A stretch of DNA of 64,000 nt, from the NCBI RefSeq assembly GCF_000143415.4, contig NW_003314297.1, positions 1,122,148 to 1,186,147 on the forward strand, in the 5' to 3' direction. How positions within the stretch are numbered: the first letter of the stretch is position 1; each line of letters starts with the position of its first letter. Positions 33,810 through 44,396 of the stretch are shown piece after piece. A program made the translations under genes and the position numbers. The stretch is from Selaginella moellendorffii (taxonomy: Eukaryota > Streptophyta > Lycopodiopsida > Selaginellales > Selaginellaceae). The notes beneath the pieces are model-generated. The model saw nothing but the letters and a program-made list of their open reading frames with translations, made no database searches and was not told the origin of the DNA.

Positions 33810-34486
33810 CTAATTGCGGAGCCTTGGAGTAGCATAGAGAGTGACTGTATAGAGAACTGTAATACTAGTTCCACTGTCAGTAACATTTGCTAGTGAAACT
33901 TGAATGTCACCAAAGGTTCCAAGGTAACGGCCAATACCACTGGTAATGGAGAAAACAAACTTGGAGGAGAGAGATCCATCGGCTGTGCCAGAAAAGTATA
34001 TGCTTCCACTTCCATCCTTGAAAGCTATGGTGCCCGTCTGGAATGTAGAAGTGTTTGTGGTGGCACCAATAAAACCCGTGATTGTCCCTAGCTGGGCTGA
34101 GAAATAATCCAGCGCTTTGGTGAACTTTGCGCTGTACGTTGCCTGGTATCCTGGAGTGTAATTGGGGAACTGCTGTACGGGCCCCCCGGATACGGGGAAC
34201 TCGGTTTGAGTCTTGTTGCCTACGGTACGCCCAACAATTTGCACGTAAATCTACAACAGCCAAAAGCAATGCTTAGCGGGATCAGGAAAAAACGAGAGAG
34301 AGGGAGAGGGAGAGGGGTTTTTCGACCTTTTTTGTGCCTAGAAGATGATACCGACCAGGAAACGATGCGGTAGCCTGGAAAGAAAAATAGAAGAATCCGA
34401 AAATTATTTGTGGAGCTTTAATGCTTTGGATGTACCCCTGCGATGACAACGCCAATCAGGAGCGCCATGATCAGGAGTTGGGCCAT
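33810..34486 (-). CDS. Small secreted protein, dirigent/allene oxide cyclase barrel-like
   Basis: Three exons (34436-34486, 34327-34374, 33810-34250; all phase 0) give 179 residues. The first exon encodes a hydrophobic signal peptide (17 residues, Leu/Ile/Val-rich). The mature part is beta-rich with alternating Thr/Ser/Gly. It includes a GTAD-like turn and a Gly-Ile-Gly-Arg-Tyr-Leu-Gly-Thr-Phe-Gly-Asp segment. That segment resembles the GGTGxFxxAxG element of dirigent and allene oxide cyclase barrels and is followed by a final strand. Dirigent-like proteins act in the apoplast. The family call rests on pattern only, so a lineage-specific secreted protein remains possible. Neighbours do not help. 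Confidence 0.7.
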
Positions 34487-35132
34487 GCTCGGACTGTGCA
34501 GTGAGTGACAAAGCTCTCCGATAAAATATCAAGTGCTGAGCGTAGAAAGTCGTGATTGCCAACCGCAGGAGAAGAAAAGTTTAAAATCATCTCTGTCGGT
34601 GCTCAAAGTCAAACTCCTGATATGATCTCTTTATTTTATCTTTTGTTTGACTTCAGAGAAGACATAAGTCAAGGTGGTGTTTGCTGCAGTTTACAAAGCG
34701 CAAGGATGCCTTGACGGGGTATTTGCTATAGTTCACAAAGCTCTAGGATGCCTTTACAGGCTATTTGCTGCATTGTATGGATGCTGGTTCCAGTCGCATT
34801 GTCTCTGAGTCCAGACATAGCGCAAAATGCGATATGGTCCATCATCCCATCAACACTGGTTGGGGCTTGAGGTCCTCCCAAAAAGAGCTTGGACGTAATT
34901 GCCATAGCGCGCAGTCTGGATATTACAAATTTAGGGTTCTTGGCGGATAGGAGTAGCGAGCTAGGGTTTATTGGCAATGTGATCGCCAAGCAATGCAGCT
35001 GGTAAGGCAGTTCCTCTCCATAATCTTGCCTAACTTTGTGACGCAGGCACGAACTTTGGAGAATTTCGTGTTTCTCGAGGGATGAGTCTATGCAGCTCAA
35101 CTGCCTTGTAAGCGTTAAGCTCCTCAGTAGAA
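34487..35132. other. Intergenic region between secreted protein and NUMOD3 gene
   Basis: Divergent promoter space. The minus-strand frames (34726-35100, 35030-35218) have no conserved features and partly overlap the 5' end of the plus-strand gene. Confidence 0.5.
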
Positions 35133-37067
35133 ATGCTTAAAATCTTGGAGTCTCGCAGGCCAGCATCACGAGTATCTGCCAGCTCCTGGGACAGAGAAAT
35201 CCCGCAAAAGAATTCCATTAGATTGTTCCCAGGAAGAAGAGGAGCACTGACGGTGTGTAGCGCTCAACATGACAAGAGTGTGGATGATCAAACTGGTACC
35301 AGATGAAATTGAGGTAGAGTGCTGATGCTTTTGCATCTATACAGGTGAAGGCAAGGAGAAAAGCTTGAGCGTGCGTCCAAAGAGAGTTCCATGGAACAAG
35401 GGACTTAAAATGCTGCCGGGGCCATGCAAGGGTCGGACTCCTGAAGAGCAACTCAAGGTGGAAGAGCTGCGGAGGCAACGAATCAGTGCCGCGAACAAAG
35501 GCCGGCTTCCTTGGAACACAGGAAGAAAACATCCACCAGGTTTCTCGATTTGTTTTGTTACTTTCCAAGCTATCGAGATTTTTCCTTTCTTTCCGCGACA
35601 GAGACTATCAAGCGAATCAGGGAGAGAACGTTACTGGCGATGAGAGATCCCAAGGTTTGGAAAAACATATATGATAGCTGCATCTTTTGTCTTCGTTTTT
35701 TATGGACAGATCAGGGAGAAGTTGCGGGGGTTCCAGCAAAATTTGAGGTAAAAAATTTCTGCTCTTTTGTTACGCGATGGATTGACAAGCTAGATGTTTT
35801 ACAGCGATGATATTAAAGCCAAGATCAGCATCGGGGTCCACGAACACTGGGTAAGAAAGCTCAAGGAGATAGCGTTGCAGAAACAATGCCTGGCCGAGTG
35901 GCAAGAATGCATTGCAGAGGCTGCGAGACAAGGAGGAGACGACCAAGAGGAACTGCAATGGGATAGTTACGATGTCGAGAGGCAACGGGAGAAAGAAGAA
36001 ATCAGGCAACTCAAGGATGGCATGCGAGTCACGTCCAGAAGCCAGAGGAGGTTGGAATGGAGTGATGAGCACCGCCGGAAAGTTTCAGAGGCTATCAAAG
36101 CCAAGTGGAAATCGGAAGTAAGCTTCAGTTTTTCTTCATTTCCTCGAGGAGCTTAAGATTTCGTGTTTTGGTGTAGGAGTACAGGACCAAGGTGATGAAA
36201 GCTCTGAAACAGCGGGTAAGAGACACTAAAGTATCCTCGAAGCCCCGGAGGGAACCACGGCCGCCGAGACCGGCAAGGCCTCCAAAGCCTCCGAAACCTC
36301 CAAAACCAGTTGGAATTCCACTCGTTGGTGGTGAACCGCGACGAACAGCCGCGGGGGTACGCGTAAACGAGAAGTTTGTGTCCGCGGTTATGGCTGGCGA
36401 AGATAAAGAAGCTGCGAATGTGCTCAAGAAGAAGCCACCGGTGAAGGTGAATGGCGTTGTGCATTCTAGGCTCGAGAGTGCGACCGATAAAGCCAAGAAA
36501 CTTTCTCCCCCGGTACCAACGTTCGTGGACTTGCGAGCGTCGGAGAAGACCGAGAAACTCCGCGAACTGCGGGCGAGTCGGTTGCTGGTTGATACGAAGA
36601 AGAAAGAGGCCGCCGAGCGAGCAAAGTAAGTGTTTGGGATTCTCCTTATCGTTCCAAAACTCATGGCTGTGTTTTTCACGTATAGAATGTTGATGGCTGA
36701 GGCTGAAGCCGCTGCTAAAGCTCTGGAAGCCATCGCGTTCAAAGACCAATTCGCAATGGCATCGCTGCTCGAGACACGCAAGCTGCTAGCCGAGGCCGCG
36801 CGATCCATCAAGGCGGTGGAATGCAAGCCCGAGGATGTAAGTATCCTCGCGGGGGATAAGGAGAAGCTTGAGCTCGATCAAACAAGCGAAGCTGACGATC
36901 AGAGCTCCAGAAAAGGCCACGGCTCGATCGACGTGTCCGCAAAGGCCAACGAGGAAACGTGTACAGATGTCGAGAGGGAGATGCTACAAGAGATTCCGGG
37001 CTGTGTTTCCAAAAGGGCAAAGAGATGGCACTGTGGGAGGCTGGTTTACAGGGACGAACAAACTTAG
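35133..37067 (+). CDS. NUMOD3-motif protein, predicted plastid-targeted
   Basis: Seven exons: 35133-35295, 35345-35539, 35602-35654, 35710-35747, 35805-36117, 36177-36625, 36686-37067; phases join to 530 residues. The N-terminus (about 40 residues, Ser/Arg-rich, few acids) looks like a transit peptide. It is followed by PWNKG, PWNTGRKHPPET and KAKISIGVHEHW motifs, then a WSDEHRRKVSEAIKAKW-type repeat (about 85-255). These are NUMOD3 repeats, small DNA-binding modules first known from homing endonucleases and kept in some plant nuclear genes. The rest is Pro/Lys/Ala-rich with predicted helices and no nuclease motif (no GIY-YIG or HNH seen). An in-frame stop lies just upstream of the chosen ATG. 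Confidence 0.82.
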
Positions 37068-37125
37068 ATTGCTAAAAGGACGAGGTCGGAGCTATTAAAA
37101 CCTTTGAAGTTGTCTTTTCCCTTTC

Positions 37126-38416
37126 ATGGATCCTGGGAGAGGTCCTCACGACTATCAAGGTTGGGGAGTTTCAAGAAGGATTGGATGGCATCACCATCAC
37201 TTTCGGCCCCCAGTTCCAGTTCCTCCGTCTCCATTGCCATTCGCTCCAGCTCCAGCTCCATTCCCATCTCCTATTACTCCAACACCATTCCCATCTCCAA
37301 CTCCATCTCCAACTATTCCAACTCCATTCCCATCTCCAACTCCATCTCCAACTCCAACTCCAACTATATCACCAGCGTCAACAAAAACAACAGCGCTTCT
37401 ATCTTTGATTCCTTTTGTGGTGTTCGTAGGAGTGGTAGCACTAGTAGCGTTCGGGCTTTGGTGGGTCTTTGAGAGAAAAAGGAAAGATGATGGTGATGGA
37501 GATAGGGAAAAACATGAAACTCGAGTCGAGCTAGGTTTTATCAGCTGTCGCAACGAAGCGGAGCTCCAGCAAGCCGAGGATGGTTTACTAAGAGAAAAAG
37601 AGGGAGACTTTGCGATTGACGTTGGCGTGCAGGAATGTTCAGAAGCTCCAATACACCATGTAGATTCTATCCAAACTAGCAGCAAGGAGAGAGTTGGTGA
37701 CATCAATAGTTGCCATGCACAAGAATCTTCAGAAACTATCCAAACTAGCAGCGAGGATAAAGCTTGCGAGATAGAAGAACTAGGTCATGCCAAGGAACAA
37801 GGTGGCGGCGGGAACAATAGGTAAACTTGATTTTATTTTTCTCCTTGATGTTATGCATTTGCATGATAGATGTCGGAAGAGCCAATTCGGGAGGTCTTTG
37901 GCCGCAGAGTATGTAGATGCTGCAATGGCTTGCATTCGTAACGATGGAACAGGGACGAATTCCTCGTTTACCGTCGTAAGGATGAGGACCGCACTGATAA
38001 AACTCACCCGGGCCATGGAGATTCTGAAGGCGGAGAGCAGTGAGCACGAGGGCCTGTTTGAGGTCTTCAACTTGATGGGATTTGCATACCTGGAGCTCGA
38101 AAATATTCCAGTAGCCGCCTCGCACTTCGAGAGGGCAAAGGCGATCGCTGAGAAGAACTTTGGAATGGGGCATCCCAGCATCTTGGCCGCAGCTCTCAGC
38201 CTGGTAGCGGTATACTCGTCCATGAACAGGTAGGTATCTAATTTGGTTTTTCTTTGATTTTTATGTTTTTTTTCTGAAAATTTTAGATGGAGCCAAGCAA
38301 TTAGATGCCAGGCCGAGGTTCTAGAGCACCTCCAGGCACAAAACGTGCATCCAGATGTTCTCAAGGAGCACAAGGCCAAGCTCCAAAGGCTACACGATGA
38401 AGAGCTTCAACAGTGA
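37126..38416 (+). CDS. Proline-rich single-pass membrane protein with C-terminal TPR-like domain
   Basis: Three exons (37126-37820, 37870-38229, 38287-38416) give 394 residues. An N-terminal His-rich stretch and a Pro/Ser/Thr-rich region (PSPTPSPT-type, about 28-88) resemble the wall-facing part of proline-rich receptor-like proteins. One hydrophobic segment follows (about 90-118, ending GLWWVFERKRK). Next is an acidic linker and a helical C-terminus (about 240-390) with TPR/kinesin-light-chain-like spacing. The TPR-like part includes helices around GFAYLELENIPVAASHFERA. No kinase domain and no classical signal peptide, so topology (N outside) is inferred from the positive-inside rule. It starts only 58 bp after the upstream gene's stop on the same strand. 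Confidence 0.75.
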
Positions 38417-39686
38417 TTTTTAGAAGATTACCCCAGTAGCTCAACAGCCAAGCAATGCTCCTTGAAAACATCTGGTTTGGTACTTAGAGAAGCTAAAGAG
38501 AAAAAACTTTTAGAATAGAAAATGTGAGATTATTTCAAAACAAAATGACTCATTTGACAATATCAGAGTGACCACACCTTAACTTTGGTGGTGGTTTAGA
38601 AAGGATATGGATACTGGTTGTATACATGTTATCAACATGTTAAATTCTACATGGAATCCTTACTATAATCTATTATAGTAAGGATCTCATGCAAGTTGTA
38701 TACAACCTTTGGTTAAGGTTTTTTGAAAAGGTTAACTAAAAGGGTTGTAGCTTTGTAGTATTGTTGTAAAGTTCATACAAATAATTTGGTACGCTATATT
38801 ATCACCACCGGGTGACATTCACTAATCAAAGGTCATTTTGTTCCTAGTTCATATTTATAGCTAGAAAGAATTACTAATAATTAAATCAATGAGAAAAAAA
38901 CTGATAAGATGAAGGCTTTGTTGTGAGAGCCAAAGTGAGGTTCTATATTCTAGGTATATTCTTTACACAAACCAAAACTATCTTAATAATATAATTTTAG
39001 TTATGTGCTACAATAGTGATATTAATATAATTATTTTATTTATATCATACAACAATATCCTCTCTCACTTTTTTTCTCTTCTAATTTGGAAAGAAAGAGA
39101 GAGAAGAATTTATATCCAACCAAAACTATGGCTGAGAATTTATGTCTGACAATAATACACTAGTTTCCCAAGTTTTTCATTGAAATCACCCCACTAAGAT
39201 TTGACGGATAAATGTGCTTAAAGGATTACAACAAATTAGAAAAGAATATCCTAAAATATACCTGGATATTCTAGGAAAATTCCTTGGATAATCTCAAAAA
39301 ACTAATCTAAATGAATAATAACCATCAGATTGAGCATATACTAGAATATTTATATTTTGAGAATAGTGGGCTGCATGCAGTAATAGTCATATTTAGTATT
39401 ATTTATTAATTTAATTGACCAGATTAATCTTATTGCTAGAGTATACTATATAAATTATAAATACCTGGTAGAATATCCCAAAATATCTATTCTAGTATGT
39501 TTGCATAAAAATCAATATTCAGAAAACGACATCAGTTTTTTTCAAACATGATCCAATCAAGAGTAGACTTTTTAGCTCTGTCTGGTGGCTTCAACTTACC
39601 ATGTAAAGATGTTCACATCAGAAGACATTAAAATCAAATGAAGTTTATTTTGTTCATAATCAAGTAAAGCAAAATGACATTTAAGC
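38417..39686. other. AT-rich intergenic DNA with a foldback element
   Basis: No coding sequence seen. Contains the foldback at 38575-38722. Downstream DNA is low complexity. Confidence 0.55.
38575..38722. repeat. Foldback (MITE-like) inverted repeat
   Basis: The core is a perfect inverted repeat: 14-bp arms (38656-38669 and 38672-38685) with a 2-bp spacer. Outward, GGTTGTATAC (about 38615) pairs with GTATACAACC (about 38698). Then CCTTAACTTTGG (about 38577) pairs imperfectly with CCTTTGGTTAAGG (about 38708). The arms have unequal inner lengths. No target duplication was certain. Confidence 0.65.
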
Positions 39687-41391
39687 CTAGGCCTGCTTAA
39701 CCATTTCCAATCCCATGTACCTGCAGAGGTGATTTAGTTCAAAACAAGAATAACGAAAATGAGAAATAATACTGTACCTTGCTAGCATCATGAAAGTCGA
39801 CTGAGGATTCGTCCCTGGAGAGAAATCAAACACGCTGCTATCAAGCACTCGGAGTTTTTCGACCCCAATAACTCGGTAAGTGCGATCCACCACCTTTCCC
39901 ACTCTACAGCTACCATGGTAATGCCACATGGTTGCCAGAGCTGTTCGACAGTATAGTGCGAGTGTTATGTTGATGGTTGGCTTTAGTAAAGGATTCCTTC
40001 GATTTGGAGCAGCCACAATGCCACCAGAAGGCATGGGCTGAAAAGCAGTGATGAAAGGGCTGAAGCTGGAAGTCAGTAAAACTTCTTCAAGTGTGTTGGC
40101 TCCACTCACGCACGTCTGCATATCAACAGAGTCTTTGAAGTAGTTAAAGGTGACTTGAGGATTATCATCAGCATTCAGAGTTAAAAGCCGGATCTCTCCA
40201 CTTGAACGAGGCTTAGCGACCTTCTGCGTGACCACAACGATTGGACTCTTCTGCGGACTGCTTAACCCTTCGAAGTATGTTCCAGATGGATCGATCCCCA
40301 CACTTTGAATGAGGGAAACTTCAACTGGGGATGGTGAGCCGATGTAGACTCTGGTGGATGGATTGTCAACTATGTGTTTTCCAACATCGGGGGAATCCGC
40401 GACCACTTTGATTTTCTTAGCTTGAAGGTGGTCTCTGGGACCAATTCCACTAAGCATGAGCAGCTGAGGAGTGCCTATTGCACCTGCTGTGAGTATCACT
40501 TCACTTTTGGATGAATTCCGGAGAAGAACAGTATACGTTTTCCCAGATAAACGGCCTGTGACTTGAACACCTACAGCTTTTGGAGTACCAGAACCTATTT
40601 AAGAGAAACGAAAACAACGTCAAACTTATAAAAACTGAATAATTACCTGAGAAGATGATCTTCTGAACAAGAGCGTTTATCACAACTTGGACGTTGGTCA
40701 GATTCGCATACAGGGGCAACAAGTTTGATGCAGGCCTCCGAGTTCCATTCCCATCAAAGAGAGTGCCTCCAACCTTCGCTCCTGGAAGGTGATCGTAAGT
40801 TACACCATTATCGGGCGTCACACCAGCTTGGAGCAGCGCATTCTTGTAAGCGGTCTGAAAGGGTCCAGTCCGAGGTAGCGATGATATCCCGTTCTCAAGC
40901 CACTCATAAGATGCATTCACTTGAGCGTAGTCATCCAAGCCCACGATGCTGTCTATCTCGGACTTTGGTGCACGAGTCATGAAGCCACCGTTGATGGAGG
41001 TTCCTCCCCCAAGGACTCTTGCTCTTGCATTCAGTACCAGGTCTGTGGTCAGAAATGCTTGAGAATGAGCTAGATCGAGCATGCTCACTGCAAAATTCTC
41101 CTCTCTCATCAGCACGGGATATCCATACGGGGAGTCGCCTCTTTCCAGCAGCAGGACTTTGAACTTTTGCGACAGAGTTGCCGCTAGTGCACATCCACAG
41201 GCACCTCCTCCAACAATGATGTAGTCATAGCCTTCTGGTGCGAATCTGGCATCTGCTGCTTCTTCAAAAAATGAGAAGTTCAGAGCCAGAGTAGCGGGAA
41301 CTGAAAGCAGAGTTAGCACAACTATGAAGCAGCGTGATGGGGAGAAGTGGTCACGCATGACTTCTTTTTCATTTGCTTCGTTTACATGCAT
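39687..41391 (-). CDS. HOTHEAD-like GMC oxidoreductase
   Basis: Three exons (40647-41391, 39778-40594, 39687-39720) give 531 residues from the first ATG, or 520 from the ATG at 41358. The shorter start puts a hydrophobic signal peptide at the very N-terminus and may be preferred. Family: FAD-dependent glucose-methanol-choline oxidoreductases close to plant HOTHEAD and mandelonitrile lyase, secreted or ER enzymes acting on alcohols. Visible are the FAD-binding GGGACGCALA motif (about 61) and GMC signature 1 around VLGGGTSINGG. GMC signature 2 is around AGAIGTPQLLMLSGIGP, the catalytic His is in WHYHGSCRVG, and the C-terminus is NPQSTFMMLARYMG. All key motifs are present, so it looks functional. 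The last exon encodes only 10 residues. Confidence 0.92.
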
Positions 41392-41486
41392 GGGTATTTA
41401 AATTGGTGCATTACCTAATTTTAGGTTGAACAACTCATTATAAGTTTTTCTTTGCCCCTTAGGTGCTTTGGTGCTCTTGCTAAACT

Positions 41487-41765
41487 CAAATCCAAGTGCT
41501 GGAGTTCTATTTCCACGACACGATCGATCTAATCAATTCCAGGAGCATGCATGTGGCTTGTTCACCATGACTAGCAATTGCACGGTGGTTTTCGTCCCGG
41601 GTGGCAAGTTTGGAGCGATCGACGATGTTCTCACCAAGGGCCCATCGCGTGATCCGAGATTGTGGGACTAGCCAAAGGGACGTACATCAGAGACGATTCC
41701 ACCAACACCATCACCCACAACCGGTTTGTTCTTGACTCTTGTGGTGGCTGTATTCGAGGATGGTA
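41487..41765 (+). pseudogene. Dirigent protein pseudogene fragment
   Basis: Dirigent motifs appear in order but in different frames. An LEFYFHDTID block (about 41498) resembles the family LxFYMHD start. A FGAIDDVLTKGPSRD block (about 41611) lies in a second frame. An IVGLAKGTYI...STNTITHN block (about 41656) lies in a third. At least two frameshifts and no start or C-terminus. Dirigent proteins steer phenoxy radical coupling in lignan and lignin formation. Confidence 0.75.
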
Positions 41766-42371
41766 AAGAGTAAAACAAGTTGATATTCACAAGTCTTTCA
41801 TGCTCTATATGTAAGTTATTTCCTGACTGATTGGTGCGTGATTCCTAGGGACCTAAGCAGACTAGCAACTGGTACCTTGAGGTGGAAAAGCTGTGCCTCA
41901 CCCAACACCTTCGTAAAGATGTCTACTGTTTGTGTGCTATGGTTTTGATGTTGATTACTCCATGCTATTGCATAAGGGAAGAATACATATGGTGGAAGTA
42001 ATTAAATCATGTTATACCAACATTATATGAAAAAATCCTTAGAATCTTTGGCAAGGGCACAAAAGTACCAATGGTGTTATTATGATACAATGTCAATAAG
42101 CTGATCCGAAGTTTATCAACATCATGTGGCTGGTCTATTAGACCATACAAAATCGAAGCTCAACTTGGTCTACAAATATAACAAATGGGTAAGCAACATA
42201 TAGCACACATATCTCACATTCAACCCATCCATGATATTATCTGGACATGGTTTATCCTGTTTGCCACAAAATTAATCTAAAACAAAAATAGACAATTACT
42301 CAACGTATTCAAAAAAAATTTTGCACAGAAAATTTCTGAATGCCTAAACGTTAGCGCTGAAATCAGTCACG
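41766..42371. other. Intergenic DNA, no gene seen
   Basis: AT-rich spacer containing the 3' flank of the BDP1 gene. No frame or repeat supported. Confidence 0.5.
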
Positions 42372-44201
42372 TCACGTGTATGCAAATGGGAGCTCCGTCT
42401 CGTACGCAAACAGGGCCGGCGGTGGTGGCGTTGCAGCGGAGTAATCCGGTTTGCATTCTCGCCGCTCTTCCTCCTGCTTTGGCACAGCCGTTTCCTCCAT
42501 CACCATCTCCTCGTAGCTACATCCATCCTCCTCGTTACCATTGCCTCCATCCTCTTCGTTACCATCATGCTCAGCGTTTGCCATGTCCTCCTGGACGGGC
42601 TCGGCAGCGCCCTACACAGAGAACAACAAAGGCTTCGTAAAAAAGGGGGAAGGAAGAAAAGCCATCCTCACCTTGGTAGCATTGATATCCCAAGTGAAAT
42701 CAAACTCGTCCTCTGCGGTCGCTTCCGCGGCTGCTGCTGCCTTGAGCTTGTTCACAAGCTCCTCATAGTGAGCCAAATCTGGAACTTGAGATCGTTAACA
42801 CTAGTTTGATAAAAGATGGAAGGTAAAATGCTCAGTAACACACCTCCCCTGGGTTGGAGAATTGTCTGCGACATACGCCTTGGATTCTCCTTCTCTTCCT
42901 TCTTGTACTTCGCTTTTATCTGTTTGCGTGTCTTCCCCGGAAACAGGCATTTTATGACAGCAAAATCAGTGCCAAACTGCTGAACAGACTGATCAAACGG
43001 ATGTTAGACTGGCGCAAGTACTTTGGCTTTTGTACCTTGTAAAACATGTCAGTCTCTTCAGGCTTCCATCTATCCCTTGGGATCTTGTCCATGTAAGAAT
43101 GATAATTTAGTTTCGTTGTTGTCTCGTCTATGCGCCTGTAGGATCCAACGTCGTCTTGGTTGAAAGCCCTCGCGTCTACTTCCAGGCTCTGCTGATTAAT
43201 AACGATCTTTCCATCCACGACCTCGACTTGCGGTGCCAGAGGAACCCTGTAGAAACAAGTCAAGAAAAGAAAGCGCAAAACGAAAGAAACTAAGCACATA
43301 CGCTTGCTCCTTCTCTCTATCCCGCTGCTCGGTTGCGCCAGCAGAGGCTCGCTGTTCCAGCTTCTTAGCGGCCTCCTCCTTTTGCTTCTGTTAATGCAGA
43401 AGTTCTTCAGCAAAAGAAAGCAGGTCTTCTTTGAGAAAAAAACAGACTAACCTTCCTCTCCTTTGCTTCCGCAAGCTTGATAATATCTTTCATAGTCATC
43501 GTCGCAGGATCGATGGCCTCGTCAACATTGATATCAGCTGTGGATAAAATGTGTATGTGAGACCCTGAACTGGGATACAAAAGAAAGACGTACATCTACC
43601 TCGCTTTTGGCGTGGAGATGGGCTCCCTGACGCCCTCTTCCTTTTTCCCTTGGAGCTCTCACCCGTCTCGCTGGTGGAGGGTGGCACCACAGAAGCCGGC
43701 CGCTGCCTCTGGCTAGAAGCCGATGGCCCGGCAGAGGTTGAAGGCCCGGAAGGATCCTTCCATGAAAAGCAACCGTCAAGAAAGAAACAAAGAAAAGAGA
43801 AATACTCTTACCAATCGGGCCGATTGAGGCAATGTAGATTGCGCGCTCGACGATGATACCCCTCGAGTTTCTCTCAAGGCGGCTGGCGGATTACTGGGGG
43901 CTGGAGCCCCAGATGTTGCCGCTGCTACTGGAGCCGGAGGAGCTATCGGAGCTACTGGCGCCGCGGGAGTCGGCGATGGAGGTGGAACAGGCGATGATTC
44001 CTGTGTAGGCGCGATATTTTCATCCGCCGCAGCGGCTTTTCGAGCTCGCGGCTTCACCTTTGGCTGGAATGCAGCGGAGCGACTAGCTGGAGAGAAGAAA
44101 GAAGAAAAAATTCCACGAATTCAATCACAGGAACCATAAGAAACCAAGCACTCACAGGGAGCCGCTCCAGCCGCATTCAGCGCTTGCAGCGATGACAACA
44201 T
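42372..44201 (-). CDS. BDP1: Transcription factor TFIIIB subunit B'' (BDP1)
   Basis: Nine exons give 447 residues with consistent phases: 44156-44201, 43812-44086, 43600-43756, 43452-43537, 43302-43387, 43036-43246, 42844-42979, 42672-42778, 42372-42611. BDP1 joins TBP and BRF1 at Pol III promoters. The N-terminal half is Pro/Ala-rich and basic. A conserved block AIDPATMTMKDIIKLAEAKE (about 168) is followed by a coiled, charged segment. Then comes the SANT/Myb-like domain (DRWKPEETDMFYK joined to QFGTDF...LFPGKTRKQIKAKYKKEE, about 270-315). The C-terminus is acidic. The protein is short for the family, and three residues usually present between FY and the FGTDF motif are absent in this model. 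It shares a 195-bp divergent promoter with the PPR gene. Confidence 0.9.
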
Positions 44202-44396
44202 CCTCGCAGCTCGCGCCGCGCACCGCCGGCGCTCCTCTCCCACGCTTCCCTCTGTGTCCCTCGCCCGTGAATTACATAGCGGATAAACCCTAACAAGAGA
44301 GAAAGATAAGGGCTTTCTTGCAGGCCGTCCGATCTATCTAACGGCTGCGATTCCATGCCAAGTGTATCTTCGTCCTCCTCGCGCCCTTGATGGCGG
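44202..44396. promoter_or_regulatory. Bidirectional promoter between BDP1 and PPR gene
   Basis: Only 195 bp separate two divergent start codons, so both promoters and both 5' UTRs must fit here. No clear TATA box was seen. Confidence 0.6.

Noticed and set aside
36125-36826. Minus-strand ORF of 233 codons over the NUMOD3 gene
   Set aside because: Lies across two exons and an intron of a gene with consistent phases on the other strand; low complexity.
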